From NCBI GenBank assembly GCA_020638855.1, contig JACKHT010000001.1, forward strand, positions 558,001-622,000: DNA of 64,000 nucleotides. The letters run 5' to 3'. Shown here in pieces: positions 1 through 9,337 of this stretch; positions within the stretch are counted from its first letter, which is position 1, and every line of letters starts with the position of its first letter. The notes below the pieces were generated by a model, which saw nothing but the letters and a program-made list of their open reading frames with translations, was not told the origin of the DNA and searched no databases. Position numbers and translations under genes: made by a program. The DNA comes from Planctomycetota bacterium. GTDB taxonomy: Bacteria; Planctomycetota; UBA1135; GCA-002686595.

Positions 1-5
1 AACCC

Positions 6-1718
6 TTGGCTTGGCCCAAACCCTGGCTGCTTACGCCGCAAGCCTCCTGGATCGGCGTGGCACTGATGGCCAGCGTCGGGGTTTGGTGGATCGCCTCGGG
101 CGGGTTCGGCTTCGAGCGCGGACCCTCTTCGTTGTCGGGGACCCAGGTGGCAGCGGGCGTGGCCGATCCTATGGCCGATCCAGCAATCCCCGATCCCATG
201 CGCCGGATCGCAGGCCGCAGCGAAGACGCGACGACTTCGGAATGGAACCTCACGCTGGTGGATTCCGAGCAAGGGCGCCCACTCCCGCACTATCGCTTGC
301 GGACCGCATCGGGTGAATGGGAGAGCGATGCCAGCGGGCTGGTACGGCTTCCTGCGGGAACCGCTTCGATCCAGCCGATCAACCGCGCCGGGCTGCGGCG
401 CGAGGTCGAAGACCTGCACGGATCCCCCACCGAGCAAAGCAAGACCTATGCCCCGACGGCCCTCGAAGGTCAGCCGTCCGCTCGCCAGCTGGTGGTGCCC
501 AGCGGGCCAACTCTGGCCCTGCAGGCGGATTGGCCAGTCGATCCCAAGCGGGTGGACTTCGAAGCACGGCTTGGCTCCCCCTTCGCCAACTCCGAGGGCG
601 AACGGATTTGGGAGGTGGCACCCTTGGCAACGGGCGATTCGCCGTTTGGGAATCCCTGGGTCCGGTTCGGCCACTTCCCCCCACCAACTTCGGGGCCCGA
701 CGCACGGCTCCAACTCGAAGTTCGGGACCGAGCGGGGTTCTGGTGGGGCAGCACTTGGATCGATCTTCCGACTCCCGGCCCAGAAGCGACCGTTCGGGTC
801 GAACTGCGCGCTCGCGGAGTTTTGCAAGGGCGCATGTTGGTCCCGCTGACAGCCTTGGGGGGGCTGGCGCGGATTTCGCTCGTGGGATCGGACCCGGCCA
901 AGAAAGTCATTCACCAAGTGGATGCAAGTAGCGATGGCACGTTCCAATGTTTGTGGATCGAACCCGGTGACTACGTCATGCACGTGGAACAGGCAGGATG
1001 CGAGCCTTGGGCCAGCGACCTCCACGTGGAAGCGGGCGATAACCCCTGGTTGGAGATTCCGCTCCAAACCCGGCCCTCTGCGGGCATGGTGGAAGGGATC
1101 GTCACCAGCACCTCGGGTTCGTACACGGGACAGATTTTGGTGTTCCTCTTGGACTCCGAGGCGAGCGTGCTCGATGTCTTCCCCACGAGTTGGAAGGTCG
1201 CCGCCGACGGCGCCCGTCAAGCTCGTTTCCGCTTCGAATACGCTCCGTTCGGGCCGTTGACGATTCGAGCCATAGGGCTCGAGCGGGCGCTGGACTTCGG
1301 GGTCGAACCCACCACGTTCGAGGCGCCCGCGAGCAACCTAAGGATCGAAGTGCTCGATGCAATCGCTGGCGTCGATTGGAATCTGCGAGTGACCGACGCG
1401 GACACCATGGACCCCATCGAAGTCTTCCAATTCGATGTGGTGCGGCCGCGCTGCATGCCCGCCCGTATGGTTCATGAAGAGGCCCTGGCTGACACCGATC
1501 CAGCCAGCCCCCGAAGCGAATCCTGGACGCTGCAAGCCGGGGGGATGCGCTGGAATCGCTGGGAAGGGGCCAGCCCCCTGCGGGGTTTGGCGGTCGACGC
1601 AGAGTTCACCTGGACGCTGCAAGCCGCCGGCTTCGCCCCCCAGAGCGGCACCCAATCCGATTTCGACCGCGCGCCTGGCAAGCCACCGACCCTGCATGTC
1701 TCGTTGCAACCCGATTGA
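6..1718 (+). CDS. Membrane-anchored protein of unknown function with beta-sandwich-like repeats
   Basis: I do not recognise the family. The frame is open from the window edge and the first usable start is a TTG at position 6, so the true start may lie just outside. A hydrophobic segment (about residues 15-32) follows a short basic N-terminus, as in an inner-membrane anchor or uncleaved signal. The rest (about 540 residues) is acidic, rich in Trp, Pro and Gly, with no cysteine cluster. Its recurring short beta-like stretches resemble carboxypeptidase-regulatory-like modules (for example around residues 275-345 and 360-430), suggesting an extracytoplasmic binding or structural protein. The next gene on the same strand begins about 100 nt downstream. 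A gene is likely; its function is unknown. Confidence 0.7.
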   Translation: MAWPKPWLLTPQASWIGVALMASVGVWWIASGGFGFERGPSSLSGTQVAAGVADPMADPAIPDPMRRIAGRSEDATTSEWNLTLVDSEQGRPLPHYRLRTASGEWESDASGLVRLPAGTASIQPINRAGLRREVEDLHGSPTEQSKTYAPTALEGQPSARQLVVPSGPTLALQADWPVDPKRVDFEARLGSPFANSEGERIWEVAPLATGDSPFGNPWVRFGHFPPPTSGPDARLQLEVRDRAGFWWGSTWIDLPTPGPEATVRVELRARGVLQGRMLVPLTALGGLARISLVGSDPAKKVIHQVDASSDGTFQCLWIEPGDYVMHVEQAGCEPWASDLHVEAGDNPWLEIPLQTRPSAGMVEGIVTSTSGSYTGQILVFLLDSEASVLDVFPTSWKVAADGARQARFRFEYAPFGPLTIRAIGLERALDFGVEPTTFEAPASNLRIEVLDAIAGVDWNLRVTDADTMDPIEVFQFDVVRPRCMPARMVHEEALADTDPASPRSESWTLQAGGMRWNRWEGASPLRGLAVDAEFTWTLQAAGFAPQSGTQSDFDRAPGKPPTLHVSLQPD

Positions 1719-1812
1719 AATCGGCTGAAACACGCTTGGGCCCAGCGCATGTATCCTGTGGGCCTTGGCCCGTTTTTCCCTCAAGCCACATTCGCACCCC
1801 ACATTGGCACCC

Positions 1813-1818
1813 TACAAT
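1813..1818 (+). promoter_or_regulatory. Possible -10 box (TACAAT) at the FG-GAP gene start
   Basis: TACAAT ends 4 nt before the ATG at 1823 and overlaps the ATG at 1817. If it works as a -10 element, the transcript would be nearly leaderless and 1823 would be the true start. No convincing -35 box was found, so this is tentative. Confidence 0.25.
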
Positions 1819-3421
1819 GGCCATGAAGATCACCCTCCTTTCGCTCACCGCCGCAATCAGCGCACCGCTGGGCTTCGCCCAAACCGACGTTTTGTACGTG
1901 TCCTCCCCCCCGGCGGGCGTTTCCATCGGTTGGGGAGCTCGGATCGGTTCGCTCTCGGACGTGGACGGCGATGGGGTTCCGGAATGGTTTGCCGGGATCG
2001 ACCAGCACGGCGGCGGGGTGGTCGCCACGGTCCACTCGGGCGCGACCGGCACGCCCCTGCTGTCGCTCGTCGCCCCCAACTTCCCCATGTTCTTCGGGCA
2101 AAACGTGGCCTGCGTTGGAGATGTTTCAGGGGACTCCGTGGCCGACTATGTCCTCGTGGGTAGCCGCTCGGGGGCCGGTGGATCGCCCAACGGATACCTG
2201 ATCGTGAACTCGGGCGTGGATGGCTCGATTCTCCAGCAGTACCAAGCTCCGGCGGGGATCGTCTTCAACGCACGCTTCCAAGGCGGGACGCTGCTGCTCG
2301 ACGATGCGGATGGCGACGATCGGCCGGACTTGTTGGTGCGCACGATCCTAGGAACGAACCCGGTCAGCATGGGCTGGTCGTTGTTTTCCAGCGCGACGGG
2401 GCAGGTGCTCTTCACCATCGATCGCAGCGCCACGAGCGACTCGCTCTTCACGCGCGGCGCCGCCCGCCTTTCGGATCATGATGGCGACGGGCGCGCCGAC
2501 TTTGGCTTGCTGAGTTCGCTTTCCGGTTCCATGCGCCTCGAGGTGCATTCAGGGGCCACAGGAGCTTTGCTGGCAGACTTGGCGCTTCCTGGGGCGCTCG
2601 TGAACACCGGCAACGGCGAGCCGTTACTCGGAGTCCAGGATGCGGATGGGGACGGTTTGCGCGATGTAGCCTTGGGCGGCGTGTTCTCGGGCTTCGTCGG
2701 GGTCTACTCGTCTGCCACGGGCCAGGCCGTGCGCACCTGGGATTGCTCGCAAGCGGGCAGCACCTGCTTTGGGAGTCGATTGATCGAGACGGGCGACCTG
2801 GACGGGGATGGAGCCCCCGAGCTCTTGGCCCTGGAATCCACCTTCGGCAATCCGGGCTCGCTCACGCTGTTCGGCCTCAGCCACGCCACGGGTGCCACTC
2901 TGCTGGAACAGGACTTGCCCCAGTTCCTAAGCGGCTACACCAACAGCGATCGATTGCTCGAACTGCCCGGTGCCGACCCCTTGGGCTTCCCCACCTTCGC
3001 ACTCTTCGATGAGTCCACCGGAACCGTCCAAGCCCGACGCTTTGCCCCCGAGCTGGGCCGCGTGGTGTGCAAGCCCGATGTGACCGCCCCGGTAGCGGAG
3101 CTGCGTGCTAGGGGTGTGCTGGGCAACCAACAACAGCTGGTGGCCTTGGAACTTTCGGGAGCTCCTTCCAACGGCGCCGTCCTGTTGATGGCGGGTCAAT
3201 CGGTCCAGCCGGTTCCCTTTGGAACGGGACGCATGTGCGTCGGCGGTCGGATGTGGCGACTTCCGATCGCGGTTGCCGACGCTGCGGGTCATCTGGAAGT
3301 GGGCATCGACCCCGGGGTCCTGAACGCGCTGGGGGGCAGAATCAGCGTTCAGGGGCTCTACCGGGATGGGCTGCAGGCCGGAATCGCGATCACCAACGCC
3401 TTGGAGTTGCGCTTGCCGTGA
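1817..3421 (+). CDS. Secreted FG-GAP/VCBS repeat protein
   Basis: The frame is open further upstream, but the start at 1817 (or 1823) gives a classic signal peptide: a Met-Lys start, a Leu/Thr/Ala core and an AFA-like cleavage region ending near GFAQ. The mature protein carries at least five Ca-binding-type FG-GAP loops of the form D-x-D-G-D-G: DVDGDGVPEW, DADGDDRPDL, DHDGDGRADF, DADGDGLRDV and DLDGDGAPEL. They are spaced about 55-65 residues apart, as expected for an integrin-like beta-propeller. A C-terminal domain of about 100 residues follows and ends in hydrophobic strands. It resembles the C-terminus of the unrelated secreted protein at 12421-14364, so it may be a sorting or surface module (inference). 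A strong hairpin follows the stop. Confidence 0.85.
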   Translation: MAMKITLLSLTAAISAPLGFAQTDVLYVSSPPAGVSIGWGARIGSLSDVDGDGVPEWFAGIDQHGGGVVATVHSGATGTPLLSLVAPNFPMFFGQNVACVGDVSGDSVADYVLVGSRSGAGGSPNGYLIVNSGVDGSILQQYQAPAGIVFNARFQGGTLLLDDADGDDRPDLLVRTILGTNPVSMGWSLFSSATGQVLFTIDRSATSDSLFTRGAARLSDHDGDGRADFGLLSSLSGSMRLEVHSGATGALLADLALPGALVNTGNGEPLLGVQDADGDGLRDVALGGVFSGFVGVYSSATGQAVRTWDCSQAGSTCFGSRLIETGDLDGDGAPELLALESTFGNPGSLTLFGLSHATGATLLEQDLPQFLSGYTNSDRLLELPGADPLGFPTFALFDESTGTVQARRFAPELGRVVCKPDVTAPVAELRARGVLGNQQQLVALELSGAPSNGAVLLMAGQSVQPVPFGTGRMCVGGRMWRLPIAVADAAGHLEVGIDPGVLNALGGRISVQGLYRDGLQAGIAITNALELRLP

Positions 3422-3430
3422 TGCGCTTGG

Positions 3431-3461
3431 GGGGCCCCTGGCAGCGTTTGCCAGGGGCCCC
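3431..3461. terminator. Bidirectional hairpin terminator between convergent genes
   Basis: A perfect 13-bp stem (3431-3443 with 3449-3461) closes a 5-nt loop, with GGGGCCCCTGGCA as the left arm. It lies 10 nt after the FG-GAP stop and 19 nt beyond the end of the convergent phosphatase reading frame at 3480. A weak T-rich stretch follows on the plus strand. Its position supports 3480 as the ancestral end of the phosphatase gene. Confidence 0.75.
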
Positions 3462-3479
3462 AGTTTCCTTCGCTCGGGG

Positions 3480-6059
3480 TCACCCCTTGGTGATGGCGTA
3501 TTCGTCGAGCACCGCGCCGGAGTCATCCAAGAAGCGCGCTGTCAGCGTGTCCCCATCCACGTCGAGCACCACCGAACCCAAGACGCTCAAGCTGATGTGC
3601 ATGGCCGGGTGGTCGAGGCTTCCCCCTCCCACCTTGCCCGAAGAGCCGGCCACCGTGTAGACGACCCCCTCGTGGGCGCCGGAACCCAAAGTCGGTTTGC
3701 TGTAGGCGCCATCGCTCCCGCCGTTGCCCGCATCGAGCACCATGCTGGGCAGGAGTGTTCCGGACAGTCCGTAGTGTCCATCGAGCAGGTACGAACGCTC
3801 TTAGCTATGGCTATGCCCAGAGAGCACCACATCCACCCCGGCTGCTTCCAAGAGCGGTAGGACGTTCTCGCGCACGGCTTTCATGCGGCCGCCGCTGTCG
3901 GTGAGCGAATCCGAATCGTGCGAACCCTTGGTGTACGGCGGGTGGTGCCAGAAGGCGACCGTCCACCGCTGCGTGCGCTGGGCCAAATCCGCTTGGAGCC
4001 AAGTCAGCATGGGACCGGTGGGCACGAGGCTCGAGCCTTCCGAATCCAGGCAGACAAAGTGCACCGGACCGTGATCGAACGAATAGTAGGCCTCGGTTCC
4101 CGATGCCACCCCGCCGCATTCCGCTTGCCGCGGCAAGTGGAACACGTCGTAGTACACCCCACTCTCCGACGCCGAAGTCGCGCTCATCGCATCGTGGTTG
4201 CCCAGCGTCGGCCAGACAAATGCCTGCCGCAACAGCGCGGGATAGGTTTCGAACACCGCCGTCTGGTACTCCGAATCGGTGCCCGTGGTGTAGGCGTTGT
4301 CGCCTAGCATCAGCCACACATCGGTGGTAGCCCCCGCCGCAAACGTCCGGTAGGCGTCGAACACCGCTTTGGCGTCCGCGTTCCCGGTACCCGAATCGCC
4401 GATGGCCCAGATACGAACGGGGGCTTGCGAGTTGGCGGGCGGCGCGGTTTGGAAGTGGCAATCGGCGGTGTTCCCAACGAGCATGCCCTGCGACCTGCCC
4501 ACCGCATAGTAGTAGCGGGTTCCGGGCGTGAGGCCCGTCAAGCTCACGGTGTGGTCGGTGGTGACCGCCCCATCCATGGCCGCGATGGACAACTGACCCA
4601 CGGCCGAACCCAACCACACCGTCGAATCGGTGGGCGTGTGGGTTTGCCAGCGCAAGACGGCGCGGTCGGTTCCGCCCATCTGCAGGTAGGGGCCCCGGCT
4701 CACCGCCCCATAGCGCGCGATCGAAAGGCGCAGTTCAAAGCTGATGTCCGAGCTGTTGGCGGTGGCTTGGTGGATTTCGACGGCCAGCACATTCGTGCCT
4801 CCGAGCAGCCACTGCGGGTCGAGGACCACCCGCTCAAAACTCGTCTCGTCAGCTCCCCCGATCGCACTCAAGGCATAGGTTTGGTAGCCGATGGGTCCCG
4901 TGGCGGGCAGATTGCTGCGATGGATCTCCAATCCGTTGAGGTACACGACCGCGCCATCGTCCCTCAACAGATCGAACCAAGCCGCACGGGGCGCCACGCC
5001 GGGAGGCAGTACGAAGCTGCGCCGAAAGTAGCTGGTGACGTACTTGTTCGAGGCGTTGGGCCCAAAGGAGAGCACCGTGGCTTCGTCTCCATCGCCGTAG
5101 CCCAGCTCTCCTGGTCCGCTCGCCCAGGCCGAATCGTCGAAGCCCGGCTGACGCCAGGCGCTGCCTGCATTCGACCCGTTGTCCAAGTAGCGCCACTCGC
5201 TAGCCAGTGGAATCAGGTCAACCACGGGGGGCAGCGCCACGCTGGTCACGGGCGCAGCGCTGTGCGAGGACTGCGCAATGGGAGCCAGGGCGAAGCGCTG
5301 CGGAACCGACGGGACCCATGGCGTGGTTCTGCCACGGGCTAGGGCTCGACAGATCTTCGCACGGGCGGCAAGGCGCTGCAGTCGAGGAGCTTTCCGAGCG
5401 GCCGCATCCCAGTACGCCGCAGCCAGATCGAAACGTGCTTGCCGCTCGGCCAGCTTGGCCCCCACCTCCAGCACACTGATCGGCGAGTCCAAGGCAAACA
5501 GCCCCGCATCGATGCACTCGAGCGCCACGCTTCCCTCGCCCAGTGCTGCAAGCGCTTCGGCCAGCTGGACGAAATGGTGAGGCCGGGCATCCTCAAGCGA
5601 ACCGAGCGCTTGCTCCCATTGCCGCACCGCCCCGCTGCCGCTCGGGAACGAAGGATTGGCGGATTCCCAGCCGGCCCACAGGACCGATCCCAAAACCCAG
5701 CGGGCCTGCGCATCTTCGGGGTGCCATTCCAAGTAGCGTTGCAGGTCCACTCGGGCGGCGCGCCATTTCCTTAGTTCCGCGAGCACCATGCCGCGCGCGC
5801 GCCAGATGCCATGCTCTTCGGGAGCAAGCCGCAGAGCCTGCGCGAAATCTTCCAACGCTCCACCGGAATCCCCGAGCGCTGCCCGGGCCGCGGCCCTTTG
5901 GCACAAGAGCTCGGCGGCCCCGCTGGCGGACCCTTCCGTGAGGGCAAGCGAGCAACGACTGGCTTGAGACGCAGGATCGTGGGCCCAGGCGGGCGCCACC
6001 CAGCTCAGAGCGGCCAACAACAGGATCCAACGGGGCGGCAGGCAGGCAGGAATGGGCAT
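3480..6059 (-). pseudogene. TPR-purple acid phosphatase fusion interrupted by an in-frame TAA
   Basis: The intact frame would encode about 859 residues: a signal peptide (1-26), a TPR-like helical region (about 28-220), a beta-sandwich module (about 275-425), an FnIII-like phosphatase N-domain (about 430-520), then a metallophosphatase. The metal-binding motifs are all visible: GDSGTG, LGDNAY, LGNHD, FWHHPPYTKG and SGHSHS. Right after SGHSHS the codon at 3803-3801 reads TAA, where the family motif GHxHxYER requires Tyr. The same frame continues without another stop through ERSYLLDGHYG to 3480, giving the normal phosphatase tail. One base change (TAC/TAT to TAA) explains this. The shortened product (752 aa, 3801-6059) would still carry every metal ligand but lose the last strand and the tail. 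A recent mutation, a sequencing error or readthrough all fit. Confidence 0.85.
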
Positions 6060-6065
6060 CCCACC

Positions 6066-6071
6066 ACTCTA
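6066..6071 (-). promoter_or_regulatory. Candidate leaderless -10 box for the phosphatase gene
   Basis: On the minus strand TAGAGT is followed by exactly 6 nt and then the ATG at 6059. This spacing places the transcription start at or beside the start codon. There is no ribosome binding site and no clear -35 box. Confidence 0.4.
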
Positions 6072-6202
6072 GCGTGGGCTCCGATCTTGGGTATCGGGGT
6101 CGGGAAGACAGAAGGGCCCCAGAATTTTGAGGCTGCCTGCGGGGAAATCGGGGTTGTGGGCTTATTCTCGTGGGCATTCTCCCTCCCTCAATGGAGCCTC
6201 CC

Positions 6203-6544
6203 ATGAAGTACTTGCTGCTGATCCCCCTCGCCCTCCTCCCCCTGGCCTGCAAAGGCGAATCCAAGCCCCTGGCCACAGCCCAAGAAGCCCCGAGCCAGGC
6301 CGACACCCCGCTCCAATCCGGCCCCATCGAAGGCGACTACACCGTCGAGTGCGGCTGCCAAATCAAGGGCATCGACGCGTGTGGCAACTACGTCCACGTG
6401 GGCGATCACGTCTACGCCATCGAAGGCGATTTGGGCATTGACAAGCACATGGAATGGTGTGGCCAGGGCCAGAAGACTGCGCACATCAAGGGCACGCTCG
6501 AAGGCCACACCTGCCAAGCCACCGCGCTGACCGTCAAGCCCTAG
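6203..6544 (+). CDS. Small cysteine-rich lipoprotein
   Basis: The start at 6203 gives MKYLLLIPLALLPLAC, a type II signal peptide with lipobox LPLAC, so the product is a membrane lipoprotein of about 94 mature residues. The mature part has a conserved-looking core with cysteines in ECGCQIKGIDACGNYV, then a second half ending in HTCQATAL. It resembles the small cysteine-rich lipoproteins grouped as DUF6370, but that name is only my impression. The neighbour 35 nt downstream is a glutaredoxin, so a thiol or metal role is conceivable. An in-frame ATG at 6191 would add four residues and weaken the signal peptide. Confidence 0.75.
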   Translation: MKYLLLIPLALLPLACKGESKPLATAQEAPSQADTPLQSGPIEGDYTVECGCQIKGIDACGNYVHVGDHVYAIEGDLGIDKHMEWCGQGQKTAHIKGTLEGHTCQATALTVKP

Positions 6545-6579
6545 GCTCTTTGGACCGAATTCCTGCGCACGCTCGCTCC

Positions 6580-6873
6580 ATGATCGACCTCAAATTCCTC
6601 GAAGGCCAACGCCTGGAAGTGTTCTCGACCCAAACGTGCCCCGACTGCACGCGGCTGGATCAACTGTTTGCAGCCCGCGGAGTCCAGGCGGAAAAGGTCT
6701 ACATTGAAGGCAACCCCGAAGCCACCGAAGCCCTCGAGAAGGGAGCCGGCAAACGCGCCGTGCCTTTCATCCGGGTGAATGGAACGAAGTGGGTCCGTGG
6801 ATACCACGTCGAGCACCCCGGTCGTCTGAAGGAATCGGTCTTGTGGCAGGAATTAGCGGCCGCGATTTCCTAG
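6580..6873 (+). CDS. Glutaredoxin-family thiol oxidoreductase
   Basis: This 97-aa protein has the glutaredoxin fold in order: strand EVFSTQ, redox motif C20-P-D-C23, helix, and the cis-proline loop around VPFIRVNG, then a short C-terminal helix. CPDC differs from the classical CPYC but is common in NrdH/glutaredoxin-like proteins. It probably reduces disulfides in the cytoplasm, since no signal peptide is present. The start at 6580 is the ATG that keeps only the domain; the frame upstream codes nothing recognisable. It lies 35 nt after the lipoprotein gene on the same strand and is probably cotranscribed. Confidence 0.85.
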   Translation: MIDLKFLEGQRLEVFSTQTCPDCTRLDQLFAARGVQAEKVYIEGNPEATEALEKGAGKRAVPFIRVNGTKWVRGYHVEHPGRLKESVLWQELAAAIS

Positions 6874-6887
6874 CTCCGCGCCCGATC

Positions 6888-7451
6888 CTAGCTGCGTTTG
6901 AAACCGGTCAAGAGGCCCAGGGCCCCGAGGCCGGCGGAGGGCAAGTTGCCGGTGAGGAATCCCTTGATCCCTTCGGTTTGGGCCATGACCTTGCCGGCGA
7001 TTTGGTCCCACCAATCGCTCATGGCGGTCCAATCGACGTTGACCCAGCCGACCTTTTGCAGGCCGAACAGTGCAAGGGCTAGCACCCCCACCACGAGCGC
7101 CGAGACCTTGAAGAAAGTACGCAAGGCCCAGCCCACGCAGAACGCAATCAGGAACGAAAAGCCGCCTTTGACGAAGAAGGGCGAGTAGCTCGAAATCGAT
7201 TCGTCTTCCACGGCTTGCCCAGGGGTTTGCCCAGGCGCCGCTCCTTGCCCGCCCCCCACCAAGTTCACCGCACCACCGGTGCTTTGGACCCCCGACATCC
7301 CCGATTGGGTCGAGGCCGGATCCGGGGCCTGCGCGCGCAGGGCGAGGCCAACCAGCAGGAAGAGGACGGCAGCTCCGATGGCGACCATCTTCCAACGGGG
7401 CATCGGGCTGGGCTCGGGTTCGTGGGTGGACGGTTCTTTGGGCTCGCTCAT
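6888..7451 (-). CDS. FUN14-like integral membrane protein
   Basis: This 187-aa protein starts at the ATG at 7451, giving MSEPKEP. It has an N-terminal membrane anchor (about residues 22-40), a Gly/Gln/Ser-rich linker, then a C-terminal block of two hydrophobic helices. That block contains the GGxxFxxxFxVGWALR and GWVNVDW pattern and ends in a glycine-rich helix with GALGLLTGFKRS. This layout matches the FUN14 family of small membrane proteins; archaeal and bacterial members have no firm function. The extra N-terminal anchor is unusual. It converges with the glutaredoxin gene, with 14 nt between the stops. Confidence 0.65.
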   Translation of the reverse strand: MSEPKEPSTHEPEPSPMPRWKMVAIGAAVLFLLVGLALRAQAPDPASTQSGMSGVQSTGGAVNLVGGGQGAAPGQTPGQAVEDESISSYSPFFVKGGFSFLIAFCVGWALRTFFKVSALVVGVLALALFGLQKVGWVNVDWTAMSDWWDQIAGKVMAQTEGIKGFLTGNLPSAGLGALGLLTGFKRS

Positions 7452-8070
7452 TTTGGATCTCCTGGGGCAAAAGCCTAGCAACCGCTAGCGGCAGGGGTGC
7501 AACCCAATTCCCCCGCGCTGTTCCGGTCGCCAAGGAAGGACATGGAGCCCGTTTCTGGTGGGCACAGATGCCAGGGTGCCGAGCCTGTCTAGCCCCCCGC
7601 TTACCGCCCAGGGTGCTCGCAGGAAGCGCGGAAGGAGCCCCAACAAGGTCGGGCGGCAAGCGTTACAACGCTTGCCGCCCGAGCCGGCCCGAAAGCCGGT
7701 GTGCCGTCGATACCTATCGAAACGCTCCTGCCAAAGTCATTTCGATCCGACCCGGTTGGACCCCACCTGCCCATGGGTTTCCAACTGGGGCCTAGCCCGA
7801 CGACGAATCGCTGGGCATCGGCTCTCAAAAGAAAGAACGGGGCGCTCCCGCGCCAAGTCCCAAGCTGGAGGGAACCAGCCTCGGCACTGGCACTCTCTAC
7901 GTCGCGCACCTCAAACCGTAACGGGCCAAAAGCAAAAAAACCTCCGACTTTACAAACGGCGCGAAAGCGCACACGGCCCGGGAATCGGGTGAGTTGGACC
8001 CGCTCAGGGTCTCCGGTGCACCACTTTACGCTGCGACAACATCGGAAGCCGTGTCGCGCACTCGCAGCGG
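7452..8070. other. 620-bp intergenic region without a convincing gene
   Basis: Several frames are open on both strands but none shows a signal, domain or sensible start; they look like chance frames in GC-rich DNA. The one clear structure is the palindrome at 7651-7680. Both flanking genes are on the minus strand, so promoter elements of the FUN14-like gene should lie at the left end. Confidence 0.5.
7651..7680. repeat. Perfect 14-bp inverted repeat
   Basis: GGGCGGCAAGCGTT (7651-7664), two spacer bases, then its exact reverse complement (7667-7680). No T-run follows on either strand, so it is not a typical intrinsic terminator. It lies about 390 nt beyond the yciH stop and 200 nt before the FUN14-like start. 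A dimeric regulator site or a cruciform/REP-like element is possible. Confidence 0.6.
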
Positions 8071-8403
8071 TCATCCCCCCGCTTTCTTGGCGGTGATTCC
8101 GCGTCGTTGCAGTTCCATCACGATGCGGTCGCGATGCTCGCCCTGCACTTCAATCACACCGTCGCGCAGGGTCCCCCCTGAGCCGCAGATGCGCTTGAGT
8201 TCCTTCGCCAAGGCCTTCAATTCGTCCTGGTTCATGGCGAGCCCCGTCACCGTGGTGACCCCCGCTCCCTTGCGGCCCTGGGTAGCCCGCGCCACGCGCA
8301 CGATCCCGTCGCCTTTGGGCTGCAGCGGCCGGCAGCGACAGTTCTTTACGGGCTGGAAACAAATCGGGCACAGCGCCCCGTGTTGGGTGGAATACGCGGT
8401 CAT
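8071..8403 (-). CDS. yciH: YciH/SUI1-family translation factor
   Basis: This 110-aa protein begins MTAYSTQHG and carries an N-terminal cysteine cluster (CPICFQPVKNCRC, C12 to C24) likely to bind zinc. The SUI1 (eIF1-like) domain follows: PKGDGIVRVAR, GRKGAGVTTVTGL, a helix around LAKELKRICGSGGTLRDGVIEVQG and the C-terminal strand ending AKKAGG. Bacterial YciH associates with the small ribosomal subunit and affects initiation fidelity. Length and motifs are normal. It lies 5 nt downstream of the unknown gene at 8409-9170 and is almost certainly cotranscribed with it. Confidence 0.92.
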   Translation of the reverse strand: MTAYSTQHGALCPICFQPVKNCRCRPLQPKGDGIVRVARATQGRKGAGVTTVTGLAMNQDELKALAKELKRICGSGGTLRDGVIEVQGEHRDRIVMELQRRGITAKKAGG

Positions 8404-8408
8404 CGGAC

Positions 8409-9170
8409 TCAGGATGAAAACAGATAGTCGCTTTGCTCCGACCAGGCGGCGTAGCGATAGAGCGGCAGGAGTCGCGCCCACTCCGCCTGCAAGACCGTTT
8501 GGGGCCCGGTTGCGAGTACCACCTCGCGCGCCGCCAGATCGTTCGGAATCGGCCAGCTGCGCTCCACCACAAAACCCAATTCTCCGGGTTTGTAAAAGCG
8601 CAGCACTTCCTCCAAGGCCTCGATCGAAAGCGATCCGAGCGGCCAGCGCCCTTTCCAATCGTGCAGCCGCAAGGTGAAGCCGTCGAGCTGGTTGAGCAAG
8701 CCCAACAGCTCGCGCGCCCCTTCGCGTTGGACCCGATTCAACAGGTTCTGCCCGTCGTACCAGGCATCGGGGTGGATGCGCAGCGACACTTCGAGGGCTT
8801 GGTGCTCGATGGCCAAGCACAGGTACGCGTTGCGGTAGGCCGAATCCAAGTCCTTCGCCAGGTCCCTGCCGAGGACTTTGCGCAGGTGGGTCTTCTGGGC
8901 CTTGGTGCGGGTCATGTAGGCCCACAATCGCTGCACCCGCATGCCATTGAACGCGTGCGGGTTGTGGATCGAGGTCCGTACATCAAGACCCCCTTCAGGC
9001 AGGCCCGCGACCCATTGCTTGGCCCAGGCAAGCAACTTGCGCCGGGTCCTGAGCCGGTATTCGTTGGCCTCGGGATTCTTGCTGTGGACGGGCCCTAGGG
9101 CTTCAAAATCCCAAGGCTCGAGCGCGAGCTCCCCGCTCAGGGGCTTGGGTTCGGGTTCGGAACGAGGCAT
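8409..9170 (-). CDS. Conserved-looking cytoplasmic protein of unknown function
   Basis: I do not recognise this 253-aa protein. It has no signal peptide or membrane segment. It is rich in Arg, Trp and Leu and predicted to be largely helical. A basic central region (about residues 45-110) contains RTRRKLLAWAKQW and RTKAQKTHLRKVLGRDL, which could contact nucleic acid or an acidic partner. The C-terminal half has alternating hydrophobic strands. It is the first gene of a two-gene unit with yciH (5 nt apart), which hints at a role near translation or RNA, but this is only context. Confidence 0.7.
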   Translation of the reverse strand: MPRSEPEPKPLSGELALEPWDFEALGPVHSKNPEANEYRLRTRRKLLAWAKQWVAGLPEGGLDVRTSIHNPHAFNGMRVQRLWAYMTRTKAQKTHLRKVLGRDLAKDLDSAYRNAYLCLAIEHQALEVSLRIHPDAWYDGQNLLNRVQREGARELLGLLNQLDGFTLRLHDWKGRWPLGSLSIEALEEVLRFYKPGELGFVVERSWPIPNDLAAREVVLATGPQTVLQAEWARLLPLYRYAAWSEQSDYLFSS

Positions 9171-9337
9171 CGAGGGGGTCGGAAGGTCCTTGCAGGGGGT
9201 CTGACTTGCTTACAATTCCTATACATGGTTCGCAAATTCAACCTAAGTTGCAAAGCGACCCACGCGTCTGACGACAGTAGTAGGGCATAGATGGCACCCT
9301 ATGCGCCACCCCCCGGCTGCCGGATCCCCCCTTCCCC

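Noticed and set aside
3801..3803. Recoded amino acid at the phosphatase stop codon
   Set aside because: TAA has no known recoding to selenocysteine or pyrrolysine; other genes in the window end normally at TAA.
7601..8074. 157-codon minus-strand frame after yciH
   Set aside because: Spans the palindrome region, has no domain, and no start with a sensible leader.
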